Shown here in pieces: positions 9,511 to 19,105 of a stretch of DNA of 64,000 nt. Position 1 is the first letter of the stretch. Each line of letters opens with the position of its first letter. The notes beneath the pieces were generated by a model. That model had not been told where the DNA came from. It saw only the letters and a list, made by a program, of their open reading frames with translations, and did not search any database. Source of the DNA: Flavobacteriales bacterium (GTDB lineage: Bacteria > Bacteroidota > Bacteroidia > UBA10329); contig JAIPBJ010000007.1 of NCBI GenBank assembly GCA_021739625.1, positions 1-64,000 of the forward strand, written 5' to 3'. A program made the translations under genes and the position numbers.

Positions 9511-10889
9511 GCATCCGCAACAGGCTTGCGTTTCAATTCGGTCTGCTGGCATCGCTCGTGCTGGGCGTGGCCTCGGTGGCCATCTTCCTGCTTTCTGCGC
9601 AGCATCGGAAGGACGAATTCTCCGAACGTATGCAGGCACAGGGTGAGCGTGCGGCCAAGCTCCTTCTGCAGGTGGATGAGGTGGACGAGCCGCTGCTCCG
9701 CATCATAGACAGCAGCAGCCCATTGACACTCCCGGAAGAGAGGGTGATGATCTATGATCACAATGACAGTCTGATCTACAATTCGGCCAAGGACACACTG
9801 GGCGGTCTGCACTCCGGGGCATTTCTCAACTCGGTGCGCGCAAATGAGAAGGTGCATGCACAGGCGGAGGACATCGAGACGTTCGCCTTCATGTTCATGG
9901 ACAGACACCTGCGTTTCGTAGTGGTGGTCTCCGCTTCGGACATCTTTGGCCGCAGCAAGCTCCGCAACCTTGCACAGGTGCTGCTGCTGGTGGTAGCATT
10001 GGGCATAGGCATCTTCTTCCTTCTGGGCAGGGTCTATGCCGAGCGGGCGCTCCGCCCAATCAAGAAACTGGTCTCACAGATCTCGGGCATCAGCGTAAGC
10101 AATCTTGAAAGCCGTGTGAGCGAGGGTGATGGAAAGGATGAGATCGCCCAGCTGGCGGTGTCTTTCAACGGGATGCTCGCCAAGCTCGAGGCTGCATTCT
10201 CCGCCCAGCGCAACTTCATCGGCAACGCCAGTCACGAGCTGCGCACACCGCTCACGGCAATATCTGGCCAATTGGATGTGATACTGCTGAAAGAACGTGG
10301 ACCGGAGGAATATAGGGCGGCATTGGAGTCTGTCCATTCCGACATCCAACGTCTGAATAGGCTGGCCAATCGCCTGCTGCTGCTGGCGCAGACCGGTACG
10401 GACGCCCCAGAGGCAGGGTTCCATCCGGTGAGGCTCGATGAGGTACTGTGGGAGGCACGTGAGGCTGTGCTGCGCAGCCGGCCAGGAAGTAGAATAGAGG
10501 TGAGATTGGACGAGGGCATCGAGGACATAGAAGCCCTAACTGTCAGGGGAAGCAATCCTCTGCTGCATTCGCTCTTCATCAATCTAATGGAGAATGGTTG
10601 CAAGTATTCCGAGGACAGTCATGTTTCTGTTGATGTGAACATCAGAGGCAGTCATGCCGAATTGCAATTCAGTGATAAAGGCATCGGAATAAGCAACGAG
10701 GATCTGGTACACATCTTCGAACCCTTCTTCAGGTCCAGTTCTACCCGGGGAAGCGATGGACATGGCATAGGCCTGTCACTGGTAAAACGCATCACGGGAC
10801 TGCATCGGGGAACTGTCGCGGTTTGGTCGCAGTTGGGAAAAGGTACGGTTTTCACGGTGCGCCTTCCATTGCTCGCCCTTGAAGGATAG
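9507..10889 (+). CDS. HAMP-domain sensor histidine kinase
   Basis: NASHELRTPLTAI H-box; N, G1 and G2 boxes (GHGIGLSLVKRI); 4-bp overlap with the upstream regulator. Confidence 0.92.
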   Translation: MSIRNRLAFQFGLLASLVLGVASVAIFLLSAQHRKDEFSERMQAQGERAAKLLLQVDEVDEPLLRIIDSSSPLTLPEERVMIYDHNDSLIYNSAKDTLGGLHSGAFLNSVRANEKVHAQAEDIETFAFMFMDRHLRFVVVVSASDIFGRSKLRNLAQVLLLVVALGIGIFFLLGRVYAERALRPIKKLVSQISGISVSNLESRVSEGDGKDEIAQLAVSFNGMLAKLEAAFSAQRNFIGNASHELRTPLTAISGQLDVILLKERGPEEYRAALESVHSDIQRLNRLANRLLLLAQTGTDAPEAGFHPVRLDEVLWEAREAVLRSRPGSRIEVRLDEGIEDIEALTVRGSNPLLHSLFINLMENGCKYSEDSHVSVDVNIRGSHAELQFSDKGIGISNEDLVHIFEPFFRSSSTRGSDGHGIGLSLVKRITGLHRGTVAVWSQLGKGTVFTVRLPLLALEG

Positions 10890-11245
10890 GTGACACCCAA
10901 CCGTATGATGGGCCAATGGCCGGTCCGCACTGCAATAGATCGGAAAGGATAGCCCATGCTGTCGCTATCGGTCGCGCTATTCCCTCTGAATGACAATGCC
11001 GCACCATCATTGTGGTTCTCGATGCGATATATATGGAAGAATGAAAGCGAAAGACCATTGGGCCGTAACGCAGTTCGTGTCTCTAACCTTCGGGATCACA
11101 TCAGATTTGAGCAGATCGAAACAGAAACTAATGAAGTTGTATTAATGTGATTATCATCCGATTGATGGAATCTTTGTCAGAGTTTCAAAAACTTTACCAA
11201 CTTGCCACGCCTTAACGCAGACATAACCTTCTCTTCCATCAACAC

Positions 11246-14092
11246 ATGAAAAGACACCTTACGCTGCTGTTTTTCGTTCTCTCGGCATTGGTCTCGCAGG
11301 CTCAGAACAGGACCATCACCGGCACGGTGAAGGATTCCAAGAGCGGTGAGACGCTCATTGCCGCTTCGGTCATAGTGCAGGGCACCACCACTGGTGTGAT
11401 GACCGATGTCAACGGACGTTACACGATTCTGCTCGACCTGAGCGCCCCGAAAACACTTGAATTCTCATTTCTCGGCTACCAGAAGCAGACGGTCGTTGTC
11501 GATGGGACAGTGCCCGAACTGAACATCGCATTGGAGCTTATCACCATGCGGGGACAGGAAGTGGTCATATCCGGTTCGCGGGTGTCGGAGACCATTCTGG
11601 AGAGCACCGCGACCATTCAGAAGATGAATGTGCGCGATATTCAGGAGGTGGCATCAGGAGATTTTTACAGTGGTCTCGGCAATCTGCAAGGTGTGGATGT
11701 GACCACTTCGAGTCTCGGCTTTCAGGTGGTGAACATGCGGGGTTTCAATTCCACGGCACCGGTTCGCGTGGTTCAATTTGTAGACGGGATGGACAACCAG
11801 GCTCCGGGGCTCAATTTCCCGGTGGGCAACATGGTTGGTGCGAACGACCTCGATCTTGAAAGTGTGGAGATCATCAGCGGACCGGCATCGGCCCTCTATG
11901 GCCCAAGCGCATTTCAGGGAGTGGTGAGCATGAAGACCAAGAATCCTTATGACTATCAAGGACTGTCTGCGCAGATCAAAGGCGGCACACGGAACTACAT
12001 AGACGGTCAATTGCGATTCGCCACCACCATTGGAAAGGAGAAGCGCTTGGGGATCAAGGTCACCGGTCAATACATGCGTGTGGACGACTGGGTGGCCAAC
12101 GATCCTGTGGCCAACCGCTATGGCGATATTGAAACGGATGTGAACCTCTCGAACATCATTGAGCAGCAGCAGACCAACCCTGACCTGACGCAGGAGGAGC
12201 GTGATGACTTTGTTGCGCTGGTGGGTGGATATCTGGGGCTTGTCTCCCCCAACGCGTTCCCAGGCACTATCCATGTGCAGGCCCCGGGCTATATGGAATC
12301 CGACCTTGCCGATACCGATGCGTTCAGCGCCAAGGCCACTGCCGCCATCCATTATCGCTTCAAGAAAGACATTGAGGCCAGCTATACCTACAAGTTCGGC
12401 ATTGGCAAGGGCATCTATCAGGGTTCCAACCGTTACAGCATCAACAACATCCTGTTCCAGCAGCACAAGCTGGAAGTGGGAGGTCGCAACTGGAAGGTGC
12501 GTGCCTACACCACGCTAGAGGATGCTGGCAAATCTTATGATGCGGTATTCACCGGCATCAACATTTCCAAAGAAGGAATTGCTGATTATGTGGGCGAATA
12601 CCTTGGAGCCTATTTCGATACGCTTAGGGTGATGTCGAATGATTTTGACCGACAGGTGAGTGCCGGTGAGGTGGCTCAGGCTCATGTATGGGCACAGTCG
12701 CAGGCCGAGGCCAATGGTTGGATAGCAGCAGGTTCCACCAAGTTCGATTCGTTGCGTCATGCCATCATCAACAACCCCGACCTTAAAGAAGGTTCACTCT
12801 TCACGGATATTTCCAGCCTTCAGCATGTGGAAGGCCAATATCAGTTCGATTGGAAATGGATGGACGTGATGGTGGGGGCCAACTTCCGCAGATACGATCC
12901 GCAGTCGTACGGGACCATTTTCGCAGACACCCTTGTGAACCGTGGCGACACGCTGAGCAATGGCAATGTGGACCGCAGCAAGGAGTTTGTGGATCTTTCG
13001 CAGACCGAGTTCGGTGGATTCCTGCAATTGACCAAACGTCTGTTTGACGATAAGTTCAAGATTCAGGGTTCTGTACGTTTGGATAAGAATCAGAACTTCC
13101 CATTGCAGTTCTCACCGCGGCTGTCGCTCATGTACGATTACAAAGGGCATATCTTCCGTGTGGCGGCCCAGAGCGCATTCCGCAGCCCTACGCTTCAGAA
13201 TCAGTACATCCGTTTGGATGTGGGCCCGCTCATCATCTCAGGCAACCTGAACGGATGGGACAACCTTTATACTTTGGAGTCCGTGACTGCTTTCAACGAC
13301 TATGTTGACAGCGTTCAGGTCAATAACCTCTGGAATGACTCGGTGTATGACGTGGCATCGGGCAAGCTGAAGACCTTCAGTGCCAAACCGATCCGCCCAG
13401 AACAGGTGAAGACCATTGAGGTGGGCTATCGCGGCACATTCTTCAAGCGTCTGTTCGTGGATGCGAACTTCTATTACAACTGGTACACCGATTTCATAGG
13501 AGAGATTAGGGTGGTGCAGCCGTTCAATGCGGTTGCCGGAGAGGAGAGCGGAGTGGATCAGCTTCTTTCCAACACCGATGGCACACCGACACGTCAGATC
13601 TATCAGATTCCGGTGAATGCCGATCAGGAGGTGCGCTCGATGGGTGCCACGCTCGGTCTGGCCTACTACATCGGACAGAAATACACCGTTTCGGTCAACT
13701 ATACGTTCGCCCGTCTCATCGACAGCGATCTTGATGACCCCATCATCCCGGGATTCAACACGCCTGAGCACAAGATCAATGTGGGTCTCAAAGGACGTAA
13801 GGTGTGGAAGGGGCTTGGATTTGCGGCCAACTTCCAGTGGGTGGACGAGTTCCAGTGGCAGAGCACTTTCGGTGACGGCACTGTACCATCCTATCACGTA
13901 CTCGACCTTCAGCTGAGCTATGAGGTTCCCAAGTGGTTCTCCACTTTCCGTGTCGGGGCCTCCAACGTTTACAATCAGCGGAGGATAGAGGCCTATGGAT
14001 CGCCCACCATCGGTGCCATGGTCTATGGCTCGATACTGTTTGACATTAAGGACATCAAGAACACCTTCAAGAAAAAAGAGAAGCAGCTATGA
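11246..14092 (+). CDS. TonB-dependent receptor with N-terminal carboxypeptidase-like domain
   Basis: ITGTVKDSKSGETLIAASVIVQGTTTGVMTDVNGRY; plug region VVNMRGFNSTAPVRVVQFVDGMDNQ. Confidence 0.93.
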   Translation: MKRHLTLLFFVLSALVSQAQNRTITGTVKDSKSGETLIAASVIVQGTTTGVMTDVNGRYTILLDLSAPKTLEFSFLGYQKQTVVVDGTVPELNIALELITMRGQEVVISGSRVSETILESTATIQKMNVRDIQEVASGDFYSGLGNLQGVDVTTSSLGFQVVNMRGFNSTAPVRVVQFVDGMDNQAPGLNFPVGNMVGANDLDLESVEIISGPASALYGPSAFQGVVSMKTKNPYDYQGLSAQIKGGTRNYIDGQLRFATTIGKEKRLGIKVTGQYMRVDDWVANDPVANRYGDIETDVNLSNIIEQQQTNPDLTQEERDDFVALVGGYLGLVSPNAFPGTIHVQAPGYMESDLADTDAFSAKATAAIHYRFKKDIEASYTYKFGIGKGIYQGSNRYSINNILFQQHKLEVGGRNWKVRAYTTLEDAGKSYDAVFTGINISKEGIADYVGEYLGAYFDTLRVMSNDFDRQVSAGEVAQAHVWAQSQAEANGWIAAGSTKFDSLRHAIINNPDLKEGSLFTDISSLQHVEGQYQFDWKWMDVMVGANFRRYDPQSYGTIFADTLVNRGDTLSNGNVDRSKEFVDLSQTEFGGFLQLTKRLFDDKFKIQGSVRLDKNQNFPLQFSPRLSLMYDYKGHIFRVAAQSAFRSPTLQNQYIRLDVGPLIISGNLNGWDNLYTLESVTAFNDYVDSVQVNNLWNDSVYDVASGKLKTFSAKPIRPEQVKTIEVGYRGTFFKRLFVDANFYYNWYTDFIGEIRVVQPFNAVAGEESGVDQLLSNTDGTPTRQIYQIPVNADQEVRSMGATLGLAYYIGQKYTVSVNYTFARLIDSDLDDPIIPGFNTPEHKINVGLKGRKVWKGLGFAANFQWVDEFQWQSTFGDGTVPSYHVLDLQLSYEVPKWFSTFRVGASNVYNQRRIEAYGSPTIGAMVYGSILFDIKDIKNTFKKKEKQL

Positions 14093-17000
14093 AAAAGTAC
14101 ATACTCCCCCTGATACTGTCCGCAGTGGCCTTTCATTCAAATGGTCAGGCCACATTGAATGGACGGATAGACGATCTCACAGAACTTACCACGGTCATCA
14201 CCGAGGAATTTGTGATGCCTGATGGTGTGAAGCTGCAGACGGACATTTACATCCCAGTGCTCCGCGACTGTGTGATCGTGCCAGTCGTGTTGGCGATTCC
14301 TGTGCCTGGAGTGAATCCCATAACCTTCGATCTGACGCTGCTGCCGAGGAACAAACAGCTGCTGCTGTATGATTCAATATACCAGATCTCAGGTGGAGAC
14401 ACGGTGGGCCAGCTCAATCCGAACCCGTATCAGCTGCCCATGATCCTGTCCCGCACCCCGTATGACAAAGGGGATCAGGATGCCGAGGAAGGTGCTGTCA
14501 TAGGTCTGCTGGGCTATGCCTATGCGAAGCAGGACATGCGGGGACGCTACACTTCGGGCGGGGTATATCTGCCGTTGATGAGCGACTCATGGAACAAGAA
14601 CGCCTATCACCCCAACTATAAGCACGTATTGGACAAGACCGCGTTCAATGATGCGCGCAATGGCAACAGGAACGAGGATGGATACTGGACTGTCAAGTAT
14701 GCAGTGGACAGTCTCACACGCAACTTCGACCTTGACGGTGACGGCATTGATGAGACCACAGACAAGCTCATCACCGGACGTGTCGGAATGTTCGGGGCCT
14801 CGGCACTGGGCTACAACCAGTATCAGGCCGCTGCGGCACACCGGATCGATCAGGATGAGCCGGGACTGAAGTGCATACTTCCCATTGTGGCACCTGCCGA
14901 TTTCTATAAGAGCGTGGGTTTCCCTAACGGGGTGCTGCGCGACAGGCTGGTCACCGGTTGGTTGGCCGGTCAGATCTTCTCTGGAACGGACGATGACCTG
15001 ATCCCGATCGACAACGACATGGACAACAACCTTCACAGCTCTGCAGACTACAACCTTCCGCAGAATATTGATGTGAATGGAGAGACCAAGCAATATGGCC
15101 AGAACATGTTCGCTGCTGCCAACCTGAGCATCGATCACTTCCTGAATGTGCGCTATTCCGATGCCAACACTGGCGAAGTACTTCCTGCGGGCTATTATCC
15201 CAACTCACCGGGCCGTGCCGACATGGACGCCAGTCGTGCCATGGTGGACGAGAATGGGGAGTCTGTCTCCAAGGGCAAAAGGGAATTGCTGCCTGATGGA
15301 ACCCTTTCGCTCACTGTGGTAGATGCCGATGATGACGACCCCGATGCGCTCATAGGTTTCGGCCACATCCCAAGGCCGAACCTCAACAAGACCCGTTGGA
15401 CCAACATGGAGGTGCCCGGCTACCATCTGGTGGGCTGGTGGGACATTTTCATTGATGGGCAGGCCGAGAGCTGGAGCAACATGCGCAAGTATCTGAGCCC
15501 CAAGAACAGGAATCTTCAGAAGCTTGTGATTGGGCCATGGGCGCACCAGACCATAGGAAACCGCACCACTGGAGACCGCACCTATCCCGAGAATGTGATC
15601 GATGTGATGGGTATCAACTTCGATGACTTCAATCCTGACAACCTACAGATGGGCAAGGCGCTCAACTCTGAGCTCATCGGCTGGTACCGCTATAATCTGA
15701 ACTATTCCCATGAGTCGTTTCTGGGCGAGCCGAAATTCAGACTGCCCGAGAGCGAAACCCCTGTTGAACTTGCCGACCTCGGTCTGCTTGGGAAACTGAT
15801 GGTGCGCATCCCGTCAGAAGACCTGATCATCCCCTTTGAACAGCTAATCGGAATCCTTAATGGCTCCCGCCCTGTGGAAGGGATGAAGGCCGAAGTGGTG
15901 GCCGTAGGAGGTCTGCTTGACGGTCAGACCTTCGCCATTGACGTGCCTGGCATTGATGTGGGAAGTCTGATTCCCGGAGTAGCAAGCGATGAGATCACTC
16001 CCATCCCATTCAAGGACTTCAGCAGGCCTGAGGTTATTCCCAATGTGCGCATGTATGTGATCGGCCCTAACGACAGCCCGACCGTAGAGAATCAAGCATT
16101 GGGCAACTACTGGCTTGCTGCCGACACCTTCCCTTTGCCCGAAGGTCGCGACTGGGATGCGATACAGCGCACACGTTTCTATATGCACAAGGGTGGAGCG
16201 CTGAACAAGACCGCACCGACAGTCGATGAGGGCTTTACCATGTATGTGCACGACCCGGACGATCCGATCCGCACGGTTGGAGGAGCGAATATGATTGTGC
16301 GCACCCCTGATGGCGAGCGCAACAGCCAAGGCCAGTTCAACCTCAAGGATCCGCGCTACGCGCCCTATACCATCGACCGGCCAGGGGTCATTTCCTTTGA
16401 GTATGAAGTGCTGGAGGACTCCCTTTGCATCGTTGGATTCCCAACGGTCACCTTACATGCCAAGAGCAATGTGGGCGGTGCCAGTGGTGGCCCCACCGAC
16501 ACTGACTTCCATGTCCGCATTGTGGACGTCTATCCTGATGGCCGTGAATATTTCGTTCAGGACGGCTGTGTGAACGCCCGCGCCCGGGACTACGCCAAGA
16601 TGCTGGTGGAGCAGCCGTGGATGGACTCAGAACCACCTTATCCCGGAGACAATATCCCGTTTACTAACATCGAGATCGGACAGGTTTATGAGTACACCTT
16701 CAAAATGTTGCCGGTGGCCTACACCTTCGGTCTTGGCCATAAGGTGAAGGTTCTGATAAGCAGCAGCAATTACAACCGTTTTCAGGTCAATCCGAACGTG
16801 CCTATCAACGATGGGGAGTTCTTCCGCAGAAAGCCGGGTGATGGCCGTGGCTATAAGTTCGGTGGGCCGAATGCCCCGTTCATGATGCCGCGCGTGGCCA
16901 TTCAGCGAATCTGGCATGCCCCTCCCCCTGAAGGGCAGGAGGATCGCTTCGCCACAAGCATCACGTTACCGGTACTTACGAAGATGTACACTGCAGTTCA

Positions 17001-17265
17001 AGAGCCTGAAACGATCGTGGAGGCTGGCAACGGCATGATGGTCTATCCGAATCCTGCCACCGATCAGGTGACGGTGTTCGTGGGAAATGACCATGAGCAA
17101 CTGCTGCGCGTGTTCGACCTCAATGGACGCATGATGATGGAGCAGGGCGGGTTCTCGGACCATCTGGTGATGGACGTGTCGCAACTGGCATCAGGCATCT
17201 ACTTCGTGCAGCTGACCGATCAGCGCACGGGAGAGCGTTCGGTGGAGAAACTGATCCGACAATAG
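14089..17265 (+). CDS. CocE/NonD (X-Pro dipeptidyl-peptidase-like) hydrolase with T9SS sorting domain
   Basis: EEFVMPDGVKLQTDIYIPV...DMRGRYTSGG...GMFGASALGYNQYQAAA; C-terminus VYPNPATDQVTVFV...GIYFVQLTDQRTGERSVEKLIRQ; 4-bp overlap with the receptor gene. Confidence 0.88.
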   Translation: MKKYILPLILSAVAFHSNGQATLNGRIDDLTELTTVITEEFVMPDGVKLQTDIYIPVLRDCVIVPVVLAIPVPGVNPITFDLTLLPRNKQLLLYDSIYQISGGDTVGQLNPNPYQLPMILSRTPYDKGDQDAEEGAVIGLLGYAYAKQDMRGRYTSGGVYLPLMSDSWNKNAYHPNYKHVLDKTAFNDARNGNRNEDGYWTVKYAVDSLTRNFDLDGDGIDETTDKLITGRVGMFGASALGYNQYQAAAAHRIDQDEPGLKCILPIVAPADFYKSVGFPNGVLRDRLVTGWLAGQIFSGTDDDLIPIDNDMDNNLHSSADYNLPQNIDVNGETKQYGQNMFAAANLSIDHFLNVRYSDANTGEVLPAGYYPNSPGRADMDASRAMVDENGESVSKGKRELLPDGTLSLTVVDADDDDPDALIGFGHIPRPNLNKTRWTNMEVPGYHLVGWWDIFIDGQAESWSNMRKYLSPKNRNLQKLVIGPWAHQTIGNRTTGDRTYPENVIDVMGINFDDFNPDNLQMGKALNSELIGWYRYNLNYSHESFLGEPKFRLPESETPVELADLGLLGKLMVRIPSEDLIIPFEQLIGILNGSRPVEGMKAEVVAVGGLLDGQTFAIDVPGIDVGSLIPGVASDEITPIPFKDFSRPEVIPNVRMYVIGPNDSPTVENQALGNYWLAADTFPLPEGRDWDAIQRTRFYMHKGGALNKTAPTVDEGFTMYVHDPDDPIRTVGGANMIVRTPDGERNSQGQFNLKDPRYAPYTIDRPGVISFEYEVLEDSLCIVGFPTVTLHAKSNVGGASGGPTDTDFHVRIVDVYPDGREYFVQDGCVNARARDYAKMLVEQPWMDSEPPYPGDNIPFTNIEIGQVYEYTFKMLPVAYTFGLGHKVKVLISSSNYNRFQVNPNVPINDGEFFRRKPGDGRGYKFGGPNAPFMMPRVAIQRIWHAPPPEGQEDRFATSITLPVLTKMYTAVQEPETIVEAGNGMMVYPNPATDQVTVFVGNDHEQLLRVFDLNGRMMMEQGGFSDHLVMDVSQLASGIYFVQLTDQRTGERSVEKLIRQ

Positions 17266-17286
17266 GCCAAGAACATCCTCATCAGT

Positions 17287-17325
17287 AAAAAGCCGCAATG
17301 GGAGCCATCCCATCGCGGCTTTTTC
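17287..17325 (+). terminator. Rho-independent terminator
   Basis: AAAAGCCGC-AATGGGAGCCATCCCATC-GCGGCTTTTT hairpin. Confidence 0.85.
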
Positions 17326-17342
17326 GTGCCTGCTGCCGAAGG

Positions 17343-17350
17343 TATCTTTG
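17343..17350 (+). promoter_or_regulatory. -7 box TATCTTTG upstream of the thioesterase
   Basis: Exact TAnnTTTG, 15 nt before ATG 17366. Confidence 0.6.
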
Positions 17351-17365
17351 CAACCAAATGAACAG

Positions 17366-17884
17366 ATGATGGCACAGCAGAAGAAGGCCAGTGAGACACT
17401 CACCATCGGCACAGAAATAGTATTGCCCAACGACACCAATTCTTTAGGCAATCTGATGGGCGGAAGACTGCTGCATTGGATGGACGTGCTTGCGGCCGTT
17501 TCGGCCCACCGCCTCTGCAAACGGGTGTCGGTGACAGCAGCGGTGAACAACGTCTCGTTCGGCAAGGCCATTGCTCTGGGCGACATCGTGACCATGAAGG
17601 CCAAGGTGAGCCGCTCGTTCAATTCGAGCATGGAGATATTCATTGATGTCTATGTCGAGGACCGCACCACTTCGGCCCAGATCAAATGCAATGAGGCCAT
17701 CTACACCTTTGTAGCGGTCGATCAGATGGGCAACCCGATACCGGTGCCACAGGTGGTTCCCGAGACCGATGAGGAGAACGAACGCTATGCCAGTGCCCTG
17801 CGCAGAAAACAACTGAGTCTCATCCTTGCGGGCAAGATGAGACCGGATGATGCGACAGAGTTGAGGGCTTTGTTCGGGATATGA
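17366..17884 (+). CDS. acyl-CoA thioesterase (hotdog fold, YciA-like)
   Basis: NDTNSLGNLMGGRLLHWMDVLAAVSAHRLCKRVSVTAAVNNVSFGKAI. Confidence 0.85.
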   Translation: MMAQQKKASETLTIGTEIVLPNDTNSLGNLMGGRLLHWMDVLAAVSAHRLCKRVSVTAAVNNVSFGKAIALGDIVTMKAKVSRSFNSSMEIFIDVYVEDRTTSAQIKCNEAIYTFVAVDQMGNPIPVPQVVPETDEENERYASALRRKQLSLILAGKMRPDDATELRALFGI

Positions 17885-17890
17885 TGGAAT

Positions 17891-19012
17891 TCAATGCAGT
17901 CGAAGCCACTGCGAGAAGAACACATCCTGCAGTTGGTGGTAGCTCGTCTCTTCCCCGGTCTCGTGGCAGATCATGTCACGTTCTACCAGTGCTGTGAGGG
18001 AGCGATTGACAGAACTGGCCGCCCCAAGTCCATGTTTTCGTAGGAATGCGCTTGAATTGAGTGAATATGCCTTGCCTTCTTTAGCTACCGCCTTTAGCAG
18101 TTGCCATTGTGCATCAGTAAGGATGTGGCGATAGTTGTAATAAACGTAGTCGTTCTCGTTCAGGATCTCGGCCAAGGTCTTGTTCACATCATCTGTCGAG
18201 ATCACTTTTCCCTCCCGTGCATAGAGTCTATTGCAGAGCACCTGTACGTAGTATGTGTGAACGTTAGTCAGTTCAAAGATGCGCTGCAATGCCTCGGCAC
18301 CGATTTTTTTACCATCCTTTTGCATCCATCTGGATATGAACTCCCCATAGATCTCTGTGTCGATGGGGCCAAGATGCATGAGTTGCGCGCTCTGGAAGAA
18401 TGGCCTTCCCGCCTCGGTGAACATAGAGACCAACATGCCCATTTCGCTGCCCGAAAAGATGAAACGGAGGTTCTTCATCTGTTGAACATGTGTGCGGAGC
18501 AGTGCCTCAAGATTTTTTTCCGGGTAACGGTTGATCTGTTGGAACTCGTCAATGGCGATGACCATCGGTTGGCCCTGTGCATCAAGGCGGTGAAGAATTT
18601 CCATAAGGGTCGAGCCTGACCGATCATGTTGCAGGTAGAATTCCACCGAGGGCTGACCTGTGAGTCCATCATAGGTGATGCGCGGTCGAAAAGACTCTAC
18701 GAGGTCCCGCAGCCGTCCAGTGACTTTCTGCGGCCATGTGTCTGTCTGTCCTATCAGTTTGGACCCTATTGCATTGACCAGACCATTCGTATCCTGTGTA
18801 GCATAGATATCAATCAGAAAACCACGGATCCCTTCTTTGGCAAGGCGGTGTAGGGCATGATGTATGAGCCCTGTCTTTCCCATCCTACGCTTGGATATGA
18901 GGGTCACGTTGCGACCATTGTGTACCGCCTCGTGGATGGCTGCTGTTTCCTGTTCACGGTCACAGAAGTATTCCGGCCCTTCATACCTGTTTATGTGAAA
19001 CGGATTTTTCAT
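17891..19012 (-). CDS. AAA-family (ATPase_2-like) ATP-binding protein with C-terminal winged-helix-like region
   Basis: MKNPFHINRYEGPEYFCDREQETAAIHEAVHNGRNVTLISKRRMGKTGLIHHAL; Walker B-like MVIAIDEFQQI; sensor-like FIFSGSEMGML. Confidence 0.85.
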   Translation of the reverse strand: MKNPFHINRYEGPEYFCDREQETAAIHEAVHNGRNVTLISKRRMGKTGLIHHALHRLAKEGIRGFLIDIYATQDTNGLVNAIGSKLIGQTDTWPQKVTGRLRDLVESFRPRITYDGLTGQPSVEFYLQHDRSGSTLMEILHRLDAQGQPMVIAIDEFQQINRYPEKNLEALLRTHVQQMKNLRFIFSGSEMGMLVSMFTEAGRPFFQSAQLMHLGPIDTEIYGEFISRWMQKDGKKIGAEALQRIFELTNVHTYYVQVLCNRLYAREGKVISTDDVNKTLAEILNENDYVYYNYRHILTDAQWQLLKAVAKEGKAYSLNSSAFLRKHGLGAASSVNRSLTALVERDMICHETGEETSYHQLQDVFFSQWLRLH

Positions 19013-19016
19013 GCCA

Positions 19017-19024
19017 CAAATGTA
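19017..19024 (-). promoter_or_regulatory. -7 box TACATTTG of the AAA ATPase
   Basis: Exact TAnnTTTG on the minus strand, 4 nt from ATG 19012. Confidence 0.6.
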
Positions 19025-19029
19025 TTGAA

Positions 19030-19066
19030 CATTTTGCGTAACGCATTTTGCGTTACGCAAAATGCG
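19030..19066. promoter_or_regulatory. nested perfect palindromes (candidate operator)
   Basis: CATTTTGCGTAACG-CATTTTG-CGTTACGCAAAATG (14-bp arms) overlapping CGCATTTTGCG-TTA-CGCAAAATGCG (11-bp arms). Confidence 0.8.
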
Positions 19067-19092
19067 CAATAAAGACCCCGTGGTCCACAACC

Positions 19093-19100
19093 TATCTTTG
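19093..19100 (+). promoter_or_regulatory. -7 box TATCTTTG of the Ca/Na antiporter
   Basis: Exact TAnnTTTG, 5 nt from ATG 19106. Confidence 0.6.
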
Positions 19101-19105
19101 ACCCC

